Shown in pieces: positions 37,755-47,371 of a stretch of DNA of 64,000 nt. How positions within the stretch are numbered: position 1 is the first letter of the stretch; each line of letters begins with the position of its first letter. The translations under genes were made by a program, and so were the position numbers. The notes under the pieces are model-generated. The model searched no databases. It was not told the DNA's origin and saw only the letters and a list, made by a program, of their open reading frames with translations. This stretch comes from CAVQWT01 sp963810815. Its GTDB lineage: Bacteria > Pseudomonadota > Gammaproteobacteria > Burkholderiales > Casimicrobiaceae. The stretch spans positions 62,001 to 126,000 of the forward strand of contig CAWEPB010000007.1 in assembly GCA_963810815.1 (NCBI GenBank). Direction: 5' to 3'.

Positions 37755-38675
37755 ATGACACGCGCCCTCGCGGCGGGGCTGCTCGCACTCTTCGTCCTGG
37801 TCGGCGGCGCCTCGGCGCAGGCCTGGGAGGCGGGCACCGACGGCCTCGTGCCGATCCCGCCGCTGTCGGCGCACGTCACCGACATCACGCAGACGCTGTC
37901 GGCGGCCGAGCGGCAGGCGCTGGAGGCGAAGCTGACCGACTGGGAGGCGCGCACCGGCGGCCAGTTCGCCGTGCTGCTGGTGCCGTCGACGCAGCCGGAG
38001 CCGATCGAGGCGTACGCGATCCGCGTCGCCGACGCCTGGAAGATCGGCCGCAAGGGGTCCGACGACGGCGTGCTGTTCGTCGTCGCCAAGAACGACCGCA
38101 AGCTGCGCCTGGAAGTCGGCTACGGCTTCGAAGGCGTCCTCACCGACGCGACGTCCAAGCGGATCATCGCCGAAACCGTCGCGCCGAAGTTTCGCGAGGG
38201 TGCGTTCGGCGCCGGCATCGACGCCGGCGTCGATCGGGTGATCAGCGTGCTGGCCGAGGGCAAGCCGCTGCCGCCCGCGAAGTCGCGTTCGCCGCCCGCG
38301 AGCGGCGGCGGCTCCATCCCCGTGATGGTCCTGCTGCTGGTGTTCGTCGTCGTGCCGGCCATCGGCGGCGTGCTGAAGAAGCTGCTCGGCAGGCTCGTCG
38401 GCTCGACCGTGGGGTCGGGCGTCGTCGGCGCCGCGGCGTGGCTGTTCGCCGGCTCGATCGCCATCGGCGTGATCGCGGCCATCGTTTCCTTCTTCATCAT
38501 GATCTTCGCCGGCGCCGGTACGGGGCTCCTGTCCGGCGGTCGCCGCGGCGGCGGAGTCTGGATCCCGCCCGGTGGCGGTGGTGGCGGCTGGGGCGGCGGC
38601 GGCAGTGGTGGTGGCGGCGGCTGGTCCGGCGGCGGCGGCGGCTTCGGCGGCGGCGGCGCGTCGGGCGACTGGTAG
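37755..38675 (+). CDS. TPM-domain (YgcG family) protein with Gly-rich tail
   Basis: About 306 aa: signal peptide (MTRALAAGLLALFVLVGGAS), TPM domain at about 30-165 (VTDITQTLSAAERQALEAKL, GQFAVLLVPST, DDGVLFVVAKNDRKLRLEVG), two membrane segments (MVLLLVFVVVPAIGG and IAIGVIAAIVSFFIMIF), then a Gly/Ser/Trp-rich tail ending GGGGASGDW. Start may be GTG 37749 two codons earlier. It follows lemA by 28 bases and precedes a second TPM gene, the typical lemA-TPM-TPM set. Paralogue of the gene at 1.2-2.2 kb. Confidence 0.9.
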   Translation: MTRALAAGLLALFVLVGGASAQAWEAGTDGLVPIPPLSAHVTDITQTLSAAERQALEAKLTDWEARTGGQFAVLLVPSTQPEPIEAYAIRVADAWKIGRKGSDDGVLFVVAKNDRKLRLEVGYGFEGVLTDATSKRIIAETVAPKFREGAFGAGIDAGVDRVISVLAEGKPLPPAKSRSPPASGGGSIPVMVLLLVFVVVPAIGGVLKKLLGRLVGSTVGSGVVGAAAWLFAGSIAIGVIAAIVSFFIMIFAGAGTGLLSGGRRGGGVWIPPGGGGGGWGGGGSGGGGGWSGGGGGFGGGGASGDW

Positions 38676-38708
38676 GCGATGAGCCGGCCTCACGGACAAG
38701 GATCAGCG

Positions 38709-39227
38709 ATGCCCTGGCGACGACCCTGGCGCTTTTTTCGCCACCTCGTGACCGACCGCGGCACCGCGCGTCGGCGCTTTCCCGATGCCGAGCTCGATCG
38801 CGTGGAACACGCGGTCGCCGAGGGCGAGCGGACGCATCGCGGCCAGGTCCGCTTCGTCGTCGAGCCGGCGCTGCCGCTCGCGCGGGTGCTCGCCCAGGTG
38901 CCGCCGCGCGAGCGGGCGCTGGAGGTGTTCGGGGAGCTTCGGGTCTGGGACACCGAGGACAACTGCGGTGTCCTGGTCTACGTGCTGCTGGCCGATCGGG
39001 ACGTCGAGATCGTCGCCGACCGCGGGATCCATCGCGCGGTCGGTGCCGCCGCCTGGGAGGCCGTCTGCCGGAGCATGGAAACGGCGTTTCGCGACGGCCG
39101 TTTCGGCGACGGCGCCGAAGGCGGCGTGCGCGCGATCAACGCACTGCTGCTGCGCCACTATCCGAAGCTCGCCGGCGGCGCCGGCGAGGGCGCCAACGAG
39201 CTGCCCGACCGGCCGCTGGTGCTCTAG
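38709..39227 (+). CDS. Short TPM-domain protein
   Basis: 172 aa without a signal peptide. It begins MPWRRPWRFFRHLVTDRG, then HRGQVRFVVEPALPLARVLA, TEDNCGVLVYVLLADRDVEI, VADRGIHRAVGAAAWEAVC and ends ANELPDRPLVL. AAGGA nine bases upstream favours ATG 38709 over ATG 38679. The last residues parallel the end of the frameshifted gene at 306-951 (SLPDRPIEER). Likely cytoplasmic or peripheral partner of the LemA/TPM membrane proteins; function unknown. Confidence 0.87.
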   Translation: MPWRRPWRFFRHLVTDRGTARRRFPDAELDRVEHAVAEGERTHRGQVRFVVEPALPLARVLAQVPPRERALEVFGELRVWDTEDNCGVLVYVLLADRDVEIVADRGIHRAVGAAAWEAVCRSMETAFRDGRFGDGAEGGVRAINALLLRHYPKLAGGAGEGANELPDRPLVL

Positions 39228-39257
39228 CGGCGTCCGGTCGCGCGAGCGCGGGGGACC

Positions 39258-39271
39258 CGGACCGCGGTCCG
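39258..39271. other. 14-bp perfect palindrome between convergent genes
   Basis: CGGACCGCGGTCCG lies between the stop of the short TPM gene and the stop of lplT. It could be part of a bidirectional terminator, but no T-tract is present on either side. Confidence 0.4.
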
Positions 39272-39272
39272 T

Positions 39273-40628
39273 CTAATCGGAGTGCCCTTCTTCGTCCGGT
39301 CCGTGACCGGCAGCGGTCCTGCGGGGGCCGGCGGGCGGCGCGGCCGGGGCGGAACCATGGACGTGCTCGGGCTTGTCCATGCCGATCAGGTGCAGCGAGT
39401 CGAACTGCCGCTGGTTCATCGCGTGGCGCAGCCGCACCAGCGTCATGCACCCCGCGACGGTGAGCCCGAAGATCACGATCGCGGTGTTCACGTCGAGGCC
39501 GGTCTTCACCATCAGCGCGTAGAGGCCGACCATGGCCAGGACGCCGATGTTCTCGTTGAAGTTCTGGACCGCGATCGAGTGGCCGGCGCCCATCAGCACG
39601 TGGCCGCGGTGCTGCAGCAGCGCGTTCATCGGCACGACGAAGAACCCGGCGCAGGCGCCGACGGCGATCATCAGGGCGATCGTGACGGGCAGCGTGGTCA
39701 CGAAGATCATCGACATGACGATCAGGCCCATCGCGATGCCGATCGGGAGCACCCTGACCGATCCGCGCAGCGAAACCAGCTTCGCCGCGAGCACCGCGCC
39801 GCCGGCAATGCCGACGGCGACGACGCCCTGCAGGTACGACGACTGCGACAGGCTGAACCCCAGCGCCTTCGCCGCCCAGTCGATGACGATGAACTGCAGC
39901 GTCGCTCCGGCGCCCCAGAACAGCGTCGTCGTCGCGAGCGAGATCTGGCCCAGCCGGTCCTTCCACAGCAGCGCGTTGCAGTGGACGAACTCGCGGATGA
40001 GGTGGAGCGGATTCCGGCTGACCATCCGGTGATCCACCCCGGTGTCCGGGATGAACCAGTTGAACACCGCCGCGACGACGTAGAAGACCATGATCACGCA
40101 GATCGCGGCCTCGGGCGGCGTGTCGATGCCGCTGTCGAACTGCGGGATGTCGAAGCCCAGCAGCGCGGTCGAGATCCGGGGGCTGACCAGCAGGCCGCCC
40201 ATGAGCACCCCCAGGATGATCGAAGTCACCGTCGTGCCCTCGATCCAGCCGTTGGCGACGACCAGCTGCTGCGGCGGCAGCAGTTCGGTCAGGATGCCGT
40301 ACTTGGCGGGCGAATACGCGGCCGCGCCGAAGCCGACGACGGCGTAGGCGAGCAGCGGATGGACGGTGAACAGCATCAGCGCGCAGCCGACGACCTTGAT
40401 GCCGTTGGTGATCAGCATCACGCGGCCCTTGGGCATCGAGTCGGCGAAGGCGCCGACCAGCGGGGCCAGCAGCACGTAGGACACGACGAAGCTCTGCTTC
40501 AGCGCCGGCGCCATCCACGCCGGCTCGGACAGCGAGCGCAGCAGCGCGATCGCGGCGACCAGCAGCGCGTTGTCGGCGAGCGAGCTGAAGAACTGCGCCG
40601 CCATGATGGTGTAGAAGCCGGGCTTCAT
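39273..40628 (-). CDS. lplT: Lysophospholipid transporter LplT
   Basis: A 451-aa MFS-fold inner-membrane protein beginning MKPGFYTIMAAQFFSSLADN, the LplT signature, with 12 membrane segments, PAKYGILTELLPPQQLVVAN and NENIGVLAMVGLYALMVK. It flips lysophospholipids inward for re-acylation. Compared with the classical family the C-terminus is extended by about 40 residues (Pro/Ala/Gly-rich, HVHGSAPAAPPAGPRR). It is divergent from alr, the usual betaproteobacterial arrangement. Confidence 0.93.
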   Translation of the reverse strand: MKPGFYTIMAAQFFSSLADNALLVAAIALLRSLSEPAWMAPALKQSFVVSYVLLAPLVGAFADSMPKGRVMLITNGIKVVGCALMLFTVHPLLAYAVVGFGAAAYSPAKYGILTELLPPQQLVVANGWIEGTTVTSIILGVLMGGLLVSPRISTALLGFDIPQFDSGIDTPPEAAICVIMVFYVVAAVFNWFIPDTGVDHRMVSRNPLHLIREFVHCNALLWKDRLGQISLATTTLFWGAGATLQFIVIDWAAKALGFSLSQSSYLQGVVAVGIAGGAVLAAKLVSLRGSVRVLPIGIAMGLIVMSMIFVTTLPVTIALMIAVGACAGFFVVPMNALLQHRGHVLMGAGHSIAVQNFNENIGVLAMVGLYALMVKTGLDVNTAIVIFGLTVAGCMTLVRLRHAMNQRQFDSLHLIGMDKPEHVHGSAPAAPPAGPRRTAAGHGPDEEGHSD

Positions 40629-40892
40629 CGGACCTTCGCGTTCGGCAGGCGCGCCTGCAAGGGGGCGGGGTGGGGACGGGCCGTGGTTATAATCATTGTC
40701 GGCGCGTCCGCGTCCCGCGGCTTTATACCATGTTCCGGCCCCCGGGCGCGCCGCCCCGGTCGGCCGCCGGTCCGGCGAACGCATGTCGCACCTTCAGGAT
40801 CCTACCTTGTCTCTCCGCCAGAGCTTCGCCGCCACCTGCCGCCGCCGGACCCGTGGCGGAGCCGTGCAGGACCGCCGCCGGTTGAGCCGCCG

Positions 40893-41987
40893 ATGAGCCG
40901 ACCACTCTACGCACAGATCAACCTGGCGGCGCTGGAAGGCAACGTCGCGCGGGTTCGCGCCTGCGCGCCCGGCACGCAGCTGCTCGCCGTGGTCAAGGCC
41001 AACGCCTACGGGCACGGACTCGCGCGGGTGCTGCCGGCGCTCGTCGACGCCGACGGCCTGGCGCTGCTCGAGCTCGACGCGGCGGTGTCGCTGCGCGAGG
41101 CCCGCTTCAGCCGCCGGATCCTGCTGCTCGAAGGGTTCTTCGAGGCCGCCGAGTTGCCGGAGATCGCCGCGCGCCGGCTCGCCATCGTCGTCCACGACGA
41201 GGCGCAGCTGCGGATGCTGGAGTCGGCGCACCTGCCGCGGCCGGTCGAGGTCTTCCTCAAGGTGAACACCGGGATGAACCGGCTGGGGCTCAAGCCCGGT
41301 GCCGTCGCCGGCGCTGCCGAGCGGATGGCGCACTGCGATTCGGTGGCCGCGGTCCGCCTGATGACGCACTTCGCCCGCGCCGAGGACGACGACGGACTGA
41401 AGGACCAGCTCGCGGTGTTCGAGGCGGCCTGCCGCGGGCTGCCGTACCCGCGCTCGCTGGCCAATTCCGCCGGTGTCATCCGCTACGGCGAAGTCGGTGG
41501 CGAATTCGTCCGGCCCGGGATCATGCTCTACGGCGCGACGCCGTTCCCGTACGACAGCGCCGAGACGATCGGCGTCCAGCCCGTGATGACGCTGCGCTCG
41601 GAGATCATCGCCGTCCAGGAGCTCAAGCCCAACGACGCCGTAGGTTATGGCGACGGCTACGTCGCGTCGCGCGCGCACCGGATCGGCGTCGTCGCCTGCG
41701 GGTACGCCGACGGCTACCCGCGCCACGCGCCGAACGGTACGCCGGTGCTCGTCTGCGGCCGCAAGGTCCGTCTTGCCGGCCGGGTGTCGATGGACATGAT
41801 CACCGTCGACCTGTCCGAGGTGCCGGAGGCGCGGGTCGGCAGCCCCGTCGTGCTGTGGGGCGAAGGCCTCCCCGTCGACGACGTGGCCGCGGCGGCGGCC
41901 ACCGTCGGCTACGAACTCCTCTGCGCGGTGGCGCCGCGCGTCCCCTGCGTGACCACCCGGGTCGGCGCCATCGACCTGCACGTCTGA
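40893..41987 (+). CDS. alr: Alanine racemase
   Basis: A 364-aa PLP-dependent alanine racemase supplying D-alanine for peptidoglycan. The PLP lysine is in VVKANAYGHGLARVLP (about residue 35), substrate residues lie in FLKVNTGMNRLGL and MTHFARAEDDDGL, the catalytic Tyr in GYADGYPRHAP, and the C-terminal domain has GRVSMDMITVDLSE. Length is normal. Upstream 260 bases to lplT form a divergent promoter region; hldD follows 28 bases downstream. Confidence 0.96.
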   Translation: MSRPLYAQINLAALEGNVARVRACAPGTQLLAVVKANAYGHGLARVLPALVDADGLALLELDAAVSLREARFSRRILLLEGFFEAAELPEIAARRLAIVVHDEAQLRMLESAHLPRPVEVFLKVNTGMNRLGLKPGAVAGAAERMAHCDSVAAVRLMTHFARAEDDDGLKDQLAVFEAACRGLPYPRSLANSAGVIRYGEVGGEFVRPGIMLYGATPFPYDSAETIGVQPVMTLRSEIIAVQELKPNDAVGYGDGYVASRAHRIGVVACGYADGYPRHAPNGTPVLVCGRKVRLAGRVSMDMITVDLSEVPEARVGSPVVLWGEGLPVDDVAAAAATVGYELLCAVAPRVPCVTTRVGAIDLHV

Positions 41988-42015
41988 ACGACACTTCATC
42001 CACGGGAAACCCATC

Positions 42016-43020
42016 GTGTACACGGTCGTCACCGGCGCCGCCGGCTTCATCGGCGCCAATCTGGTCAAGGCGCTCAACGCTCGCGGTGACAGCGTCATCG
42101 CTGTCGACAACCTCGCGCGCGCCGACAAGTTCCGCAACCTCGTCGATTGCGAGATCGCCGACTACGTCGACAAGGACGAGTTCCTCGCGCGGCTGTTCGA
42201 CGGCGATTTCGACGACGACATCGGCGCCGTGCTGCATCAGGGCGCGTGCTCGGACACGATGGAGACCGACGGGCGCTACATGATGCGCAACAACTACCGC
42301 TACTCGGTGTCGCTGCTCGAGTGGTGCCAGAACAACGACGTCCCGTTCCTGTACGCGTCCAGCGCGTCGGTCTACGGCGGCGGCTCGGTCTTCCGCGAGG
42401 AACGCGCGCACGAGGCGCCGCTCAATGTCTACGGCTACTCGAAGTTCCTGTTCGACCAGTACGTGCGGCGTGTGCTGCCGGATCGGATGGCGCCGATCGT
42501 CGGCTTCCGCTACTTCAACGTCTACGGTCCGCGCGAGCAGCACAAGGGGCGGATGGCGTCGGTCGCGTTCCACTTCTTCCACCAGTACCGCAACGAGGGC
42601 CACGTGCGGCTGTTCGAGGGCTCCGACGGCTACGCGGCAGGGGAGCAGCGCCGGGATTTCGTGTTCATCGACGACGTCGTCAAGGTCAACCTCGACTTCC
42701 TCGACCATCCGGAGCGCAGCGGCATCTTCAATCTGGGCAGCGGGCGCGCTGCCACGTTCAACGACGTCGCGGTCGCCACGATCAACGCCGTGCGTGCCGC
42801 GGCCGGACAGTCGCCGGAGACCCTCGAGGCGCTGGTCGCCTCCGGCGCGATCCGCTATGTGCCGTTCCCGCCGGCGCTGGTCGGCAAGTACCAGAGCTTC
42901 ACCGAGGCGGACCTGACCCGGCTGCGTGCGGCCGGATGCCGCATCCCGACGACACCGGTCAACGAAGGCGTGCCCCGGTACGTTGATGCCTTGCTTGCCG
43001 CAGGTGGTTTGGGCGCGTAG
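42016..43020 (+). CDS. hldD: ADP-L-glycero-D-manno-heptose 6-epimerase
   Basis: A 334-aa NAD(P)-dependent SDR enzyme converting ADP-D-glycero- to ADP-L-glycero-manno-heptose for the LPS inner core. GTG start at 42016. Rossmann motif GAAGFIGANLVKAL, GACSDTMETDGRYMMRNNY, catalytic Ser and Tyr-Lys in ASSASVYGGGS and YGYSKFLFDQY, plus RYFNVYGPREQHKGRMASVA and QRRDFVFIDDVV. Presence of heptose synthesis supports a Gram-negative host. It is co-directional with alr and the helix-hairpin-helix gene. Confidence 0.96.
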   Translation: MYTVVTGAAGFIGANLVKALNARGDSVIAVDNLARADKFRNLVDCEIADYVDKDEFLARLFDGDFDDDIGAVLHQGACSDTMETDGRYMMRNNYRYSVSLLEWCQNNDVPFLYASSASVYGGGSVFREERAHEAPLNVYGYSKFLFDQYVRRVLPDRMAPIVGFRYFNVYGPREQHKGRMASVAFHFFHQYRNEGHVRLFEGSDGYAAGEQRRDFVFIDDVVKVNLDFLDHPERSGIFNLGSGRAATFNDVAVATINAVRAAAGQSPETLEALVASGAIRYVPFPPALVGKYQSFTEADLTRLRAAGCRIPTTPVNEGVPRYVDALLAAGGLGA

Positions 43021-43085
43021 GGTTTTTGCGCGCCCGACCCGCCGACAGGAGAGCGGCGGCACACCGTACAACCATGGAGAAGTTC

Positions 43086-43330
43086 ATGAAGAAGTTGCTG
43101 TTTTTCATCGCCGCGCTGTTCTTTTCCGGCGCAGCTCTCGCCGCCATCAACATCAACACCGCGACCAAGGAAGAACTCGAGGCGCTGAACGGCATTGGCC
43201 CCGTCAAGGCGCAGGCGATCATCGATTACCGCAAGGCCAACGGCCCGTTCAAGTCGATCGAGGCGATCAAGGACGTAAGCGGCGTCGGTGACGCGACCTT
43301 CAACAACATCAAGGGCGACATCGCGTTTCG
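43086..43330 (+). CDS. ComEA-like helix-hairpin-helix protein, 3' end unresolved
   Basis: Starts ATG 43086 (or 43074) with a signal peptide (MKKLLFFIAALFFSGAALA) and a helix-hairpin-helix pair: ININTATKEELEALNGIGPV, KAQAIIDYRKANGPF, IKDVSGVGDATFNNIKGDI. Such small periplasmic proteins bind DNA non-specifically; ComEA relatives help DNA uptake. Homologues end shortly after this point with a VSGAT-like tail. Here that tail (VSGATRVPAAAVG) is in the next frame, implying an indel near 43325, and no stop occurs in the original frame until 44831, deep inside the convergent MFS gene. I give only the supported part. Confidence 0.8.
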
Positions 43331-43396
43331 GGCGCGACGCGGGTTCCGGCGGCGGCCGTCGGCCACCCCGCTCCGGCAACGTCCCCCCGACAGGCG

Positions 43397-44672
43397 TCAG
43401 CTTCGGTGCGGCCCGGGTTCGACCAGCCTCGGGGTGCGCACGAAAGCCAGCACGACGCCGCCGGCGATGAAGAACACCGCGAGCGACGCCATCGCGATTC
43501 GCTGGCTGCCGGTCCAGGCGCTGACCAGGCCGAAGCTGAGCGGCCCCAGCGCCGCCGACGCGCGACCCACCAGCGCGTGGAAGCCGAAATACTCGGATGC
43601 GCGGTCGACCGGGACAAACCCGGCGAAGAGACTTCGGAACAGGCTCTGCGTCGAGCCGAGCACGACGCCCAGGGACACGGTGACCGCGATCGCGCCGTTG
43701 AGGCCATCGGCCGTGGCCATCAGCATCAGCACCGCGATCCAGAGGACGATCGCGACGTTGAGCGCGCCGCGCTGGGACCAGCGCCCGCCCAGCCACCCGA
43801 AGAAGATCGTCGCGGGAATGGCGACCAGTTGCAGCACCAGCGACAAGCGCCAGAATCTCCTGCACGCCCATTCCGTAGGTCTTGCGAAAGGTCAACGCGG
43901 TGAAGAAGACGGCGGTGACGACGCCGTCGTTGACGAGGTAGTAGGCGAGCAGAAGCTTCGGCACATTCCGATCGCGTCGCCAGCCGCGAATCGTCGACGC
44001 GATACGGCGGTACGGGCCAGGCTCCCCATCCGCCGCGTGTTGCCGCGCGGATCGCGGCAGACCGATGACGGCGGGCAAGCCGACGATCGCGAGGAACCCG
44101 CCCGCCACGAGGAAGGTGGTGGTGAAATTCGTCACGTTGGCCGGGGCGAGGCCATCGCGCGTGAAGGGCAGGCACAGCACGAAAACCGCAGCGCTTCCCA
44201 GATAGGACAAGCCCCAGGCAATTCCGGAGATGCGCGCCAGGCGCTTCGGTGCTGCGATCAGGGGCAGGTAGGAGTTGTAAAGGCTGGTCGCCAGCAGGTG
44301 CGCGAGGTGCGCCGCGGCAAAGAGGATGACGCCGAGTGCAACGTCGCCGGCGCCGACAAAGACGAGCAGCGCGGTCGCTGCGCTGCACGCGAGTGTCGTC
44401 GCGGCAAGCAGCGCCCGCCGTCGTCCAGTCGCATCGGCGAGCGCGCCAATCAACGGCCCAAGGACGCCGGCCACTACCAGCGGCAGCCCCAGCGCGATCG
44501 ACCAGAGCATGTCCGTGTTGCCGCGACCCGCGGCGACCACCGTCGCGAAGTACACCGGGTAGGCGACGCCGGACACCATCAACGTATAGCCGTGCGCCGC
44601 CATGTCGTAGACGATCCACGACGCCAGCGGGCGGCGCGCCGTGGCGACCGGCGCAGGTGCGGCAACGGTCAT
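43397..44672 (-). CDS. MFS transporter, UMF1/Atg22-like (frameshifted)
   Basis: The protein has 12 membrane segments: PLASWIVYDMAAHGYTLMV and an N-terminal half like UMF1-family permeases (SYLGSAAVFVLCLPF, PKLLLAYYLVNDGVVTAVFF, FRKTYGMGVQEILAL), then SLVLQLVAIPATIFFGWLGG and SEYFGFHALVGRASAALGPL in the next frame. One inserted base near 43848 accounts for the change, and the span is one over a multiple of three; corrected length is about 424 aa. UMF1 proteins are related to yeast vacuolar amino-acid effluxer Atg22, but bacterial substrates are unknown. It starts 27 bases after the LysR gene on the same strand, so the two form an operon. Confidence 0.8.
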
Positions 44673-44699
44673 GAGGGACGAGGCAGACGCGCCGGCGGG

Positions 44700-45651
44700 T
44701 CAGCGCGCCGCGGTTTTGCAGAACGCGCGCACTTCGCGCACCTTGATCGTGCGCGTGGTCCGCGAATGCGAGTTCGATCAGCTCGATTGCCCGCAAGGCG
44801 AGCGGCGACAGGTAGGCGTCGTCGCGGGTGACGACTCCGTTTCGCGGGTGGATGTCGAGTTCGGGAATGGAGATCGCCACCACGCGATGGGTCGCGGCCT
44901 GGCGGAGCACCTCCGTGCGCGGCGCGAGGCTGAACAGGTCCGTGGTGGCGACCGCGTCGAGGATTGCCTCCCAGGAATTGGTCTCGACGGCGTGCATCCG
45001 GTTGCCGAAGCCATGTTTGGCGAGCTGCGCTTCCACCAACTGCCGCGCAGGTACGCCGGCGCTGGGAGCCACGCTGCGAAACGCCGCGAGATCGCGGATC
45101 GTCGGACTCTCCAATTTCGTCAGGGGGTGGCCCTCGCGTACGACCACGACCAGGTCGCTGACAAGCAGTTCGCGGAAGACCAGATTCGGCACAGTCTCGA
45201 GCAAGCCGCACACCGAGAAGTCCAGATTGCCCGCCTGCACGAGCCCGAAGAGCTCCGCGTTGAAGCCCACATGAAATTGAACCTGGGCAGCGGGACGTTC
45301 CGCGAGGAAGCGCGGGAAGAGCGCCTGGCTGACCAGTCGAACCAGCATGTGTCCCACGCCAATCCGGACCTTGCCGATCTTTCCGGCCCCCAGTTGCTCC
45401 ACCTCCCGTTCGGCATCGTCGAGCGTGATCCTGGCCCTGTCGACGCGGGCGCGAAGCGCCGTCCCGATCGGCGTCAACTCGACGCCGCGCGGCGCACGTA
45501 CGAATAGCTGGGCGCCGAACCGCGCCTCCAGCCGCTGCAAGCTTCGGGTGAGCGCCGGCTGGCTCACGCCAAGCGTCTCGGCGGCGCGAGCGAGGTTGCG
45601 CGTCTCGCAGATCGCGAGGAAATAATCCAACTCCCGGTTCAGCAGGGACAT
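44700..45651 (-). CDS. LysR-family transcriptional regulator (frameshift near 3' end)
   Basis: About 316 aa. The N-terminal winged helix-turn-helix is standard (LDYFLAICETRNLARAAETL, GVSQPALTRSLQRLEARFGA, LFVRAPRGVELTPIG), followed by the effector-binding domain (IGKVRIGVGHMLVRLVSQAL, VVVREGHPL). Near 44750-44755 one extra base displaces the true end; in the next frame it reads TIKVREVRAFCKTAAR and TGA at 44700. It is divergent from the sulfatase operon across about 340 bases and co-directional with the MFS gene. As LysR proteins usually control adjacent genes and their own promoter, it may regulate either the MFS gene or the sulfatase operon; effector unknown. Confidence 0.87.
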
Positions 45652-45992
45652 GTGTCGAGGTTATCGATTTGTGCGTTTTTGTCATTGGAGCACATGGCGA
45701 CGCCTTACACAATCACGCCTGATTGACCGGCCCAGCGGCATTCGTTCCGATCACGCGGCCTGCGCGCTGTCGTCTCGTGGCTCCCGGGCGGGCTTGTCGA
45801 TATGCGTCCGGCGCATGAGTTATTGCGCCGCCGGTATCGGCGTCGGTGGCTGGGCCGCGTAGGCTGCGGCGTCGCTCGTGACGAACCGCGCTGCACGGCA
45901 CGGAGCAGCAAGCGGCGTGCGCAGCGAAACGGCCCCAGCAAACATGCCGTCTGCAGACGGCATTCCCCGACTTCGGCCCCAGGAGAAGCGAT
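45652..45992. promoter_or_regulatory. Divergent intergenic region between LysR gene and sulfatase operon
   Basis: About 340 bases without a supported gene. The end nearest lysR (45655-45710) is AT-richer than its surroundings and contains several T-N11-A type sites, as expected of a LysR operator, though this motif is too loose to be decisive. The remainder shows no clear promoter. Just before 45993 an AGGAGAAG sequence provides a ribosome-binding site for the following reading frame. Confidence 0.45.
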
Positions 45993-46246
45993 TTGAGTCG
46001 CAGCGTCCATCGCGGTCAGCACTGCCGAAGCGGCTGGCGCGGGCGCTGGTGGTGGCCGCATGCGCGGTCGGCTCCGCGGCCCCCGTCGTCGCCCAGCGGG
46101 CGACCAGCGTCGAGGATCTGGCCTGCGCAGGCCACCGACCCCACGGCGTCGTTGATGTCGTTCCAGCTCAACGACTGGTACACGGCGAACTTCCGCGGCA
46201 TCGACGATTCGGGGCGGGCATCGTGCTGTTGTTGCCGACCCAATGA
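45993..46246 (+). pseudogene. Truncated secreted protein, first of sulfatase operon (several indels)
   Basis: TTG 45993 with AGGAGAAG upstream opens a reading frame that, with two or three indels, gives a signal peptide (KRLARALVVAACAVGSAAPV, cleaved near VVAQ), then RATSVEDLA, AQATDPTASLMSFQLNDWYT, ANFRGIDDSG and a short end GIVLLLPTQ before TGA. The N-terminus and the FQLNDWYTANF segment look like an outer-membrane beta-barrel start related to the next gene, but only about 80 residues remain. Either a decayed gene or a gene whose frame is further broken by sequence errors; no barrel body is found before 46345. Confidence 0.5.
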
Positions 46247-46344
46247 AGCGAAGCGGGTGTCCATCATCGCCCTTCGGGCCCACACCGTGAGCGGCCGTGA
46301 CGCAACGCTCGCGCAGACCTGATTCCAACGGGAGAATCCGCAGA

Positions 46345-47327
46345 ATGCCGAAGCCGCAACGAAGTCTGAATCGAGGCACGCGCCGCCGCAAGTCCTGGCT
46401 GACGGCCACGATGCTCTCGGCACCTCGTCGCCGCATCCCCCGTCGCCCTCGCCGGCGAAGGCGGCACGTCGCACATCATGCCGGGCGCCAATGCGACGAT
46501 GGTGGACCTGCCGCCGACGTCGCCCGGAGGGTTCTTCAAGCCGATGTACATCAACTACCGGGGCGACGCGTCGGCGCGCGTTCCCACGGCGGCCGGGATC
46601 GTCGCCAATCTGAACGCGGACGCCAACACGCTCGCGCTCGGCGGGGGATACGGCTTCGAGCAGACGGTCCTCGGAGGCGCGCATTACAGCGTCGCCGCCT
46701 TCCTGCCCTACACCTGGCTCTCCATCTCCGGGAACTCGGCGGCCTTGGGCGGAAAGCAGATCCAGAACAGCGTATCCGGCATCGGCGACCTGACGGTGGT
46801 GCCGGTGATGCTCGCCTGGAAGTCCGACGTATGGCAGTACGACTTCCTGATGCCGGTCTATGCGCCGACGGGCAGCTACGAGGTCGGCCGGCTCGGCAAC
46901 ACGGGCCTCAACTACTGGACCTTCGATCCGATCTTCGGCGCGGCGTACAGCAACCCCAAGTCGGGCCTCAGCGCGGCCGCGCACCTCGGGTACGCGATCA
47001 ACACCGAGAACAACGACACCAGCTACAAGAGCGGCGACATCCTGCACCTCGACGCGTCGGTGCAGCAGATCTTTCCGCTCGGTTCAGGATTCGCCAACGT
47101 CGGCCTACGAGGGCTGGTACTTCCAGCAGGTGACCTGCGACAGCGGTTCGGGCGCGACGCTCGGCTGCTTCAAGGGACGCACCGCCGGCATCGGGCCGGT
47201 GCTGGGCTACATCCACCCGATCGGCAAGGAGAAGCTGCTGTTCGAGCTCAAGTGGCTGCCGGAGCTGGAGACCAAGAATCGCCTGAACGGCGACTACATC
47301 TGGCTGAAGATGGTCTACACGTTCTGA
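46345..47327 (+). CDS. Outer-membrane transporter, PF13557 (phenol MetA degradation protein) family, frameshifted
   Basis: GGGAGAAT precedes ATG 46345. After an Arg-rich leader the signal peptide continues in the next frame (LVAASPVALAGEGGTSH, indel near 46421). The body is a beta-barrel of the PF13557 family: GANATMVDLPPTSPGGFFKP, ALGGGYGFEQTVLGGAHY, QNSVSGIGDLTVVPVMLAWK, YAPTGSYEVGRLGNTGLNYW. A second one-base insertion near 47103 leads to YEGWYFQQVTCDSGSGATLG, GPVLGYIHPIGKEKLLFELK and the typical C-terminal aromatic end WLKMVYTF. Corrected length about 327 aa. Proteins of this family are thought to admit aromatic or hydrophobic substrates across the outer membrane; here it probably serves the sulfatase operon. 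Confidence 0.82.
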
Positions 47328-47371
47328 TACTCCCACCCTGATCCTTCACGACAATCCAGGAAAGCCACATC

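Noticed and set aside
43026..44831. A 600-residue protein starting at the helix-hairpin-helix gene
   Set aside because: Everything beyond about 43330 is antisense to a recognisable MFS transporter and has no protein-like composition.
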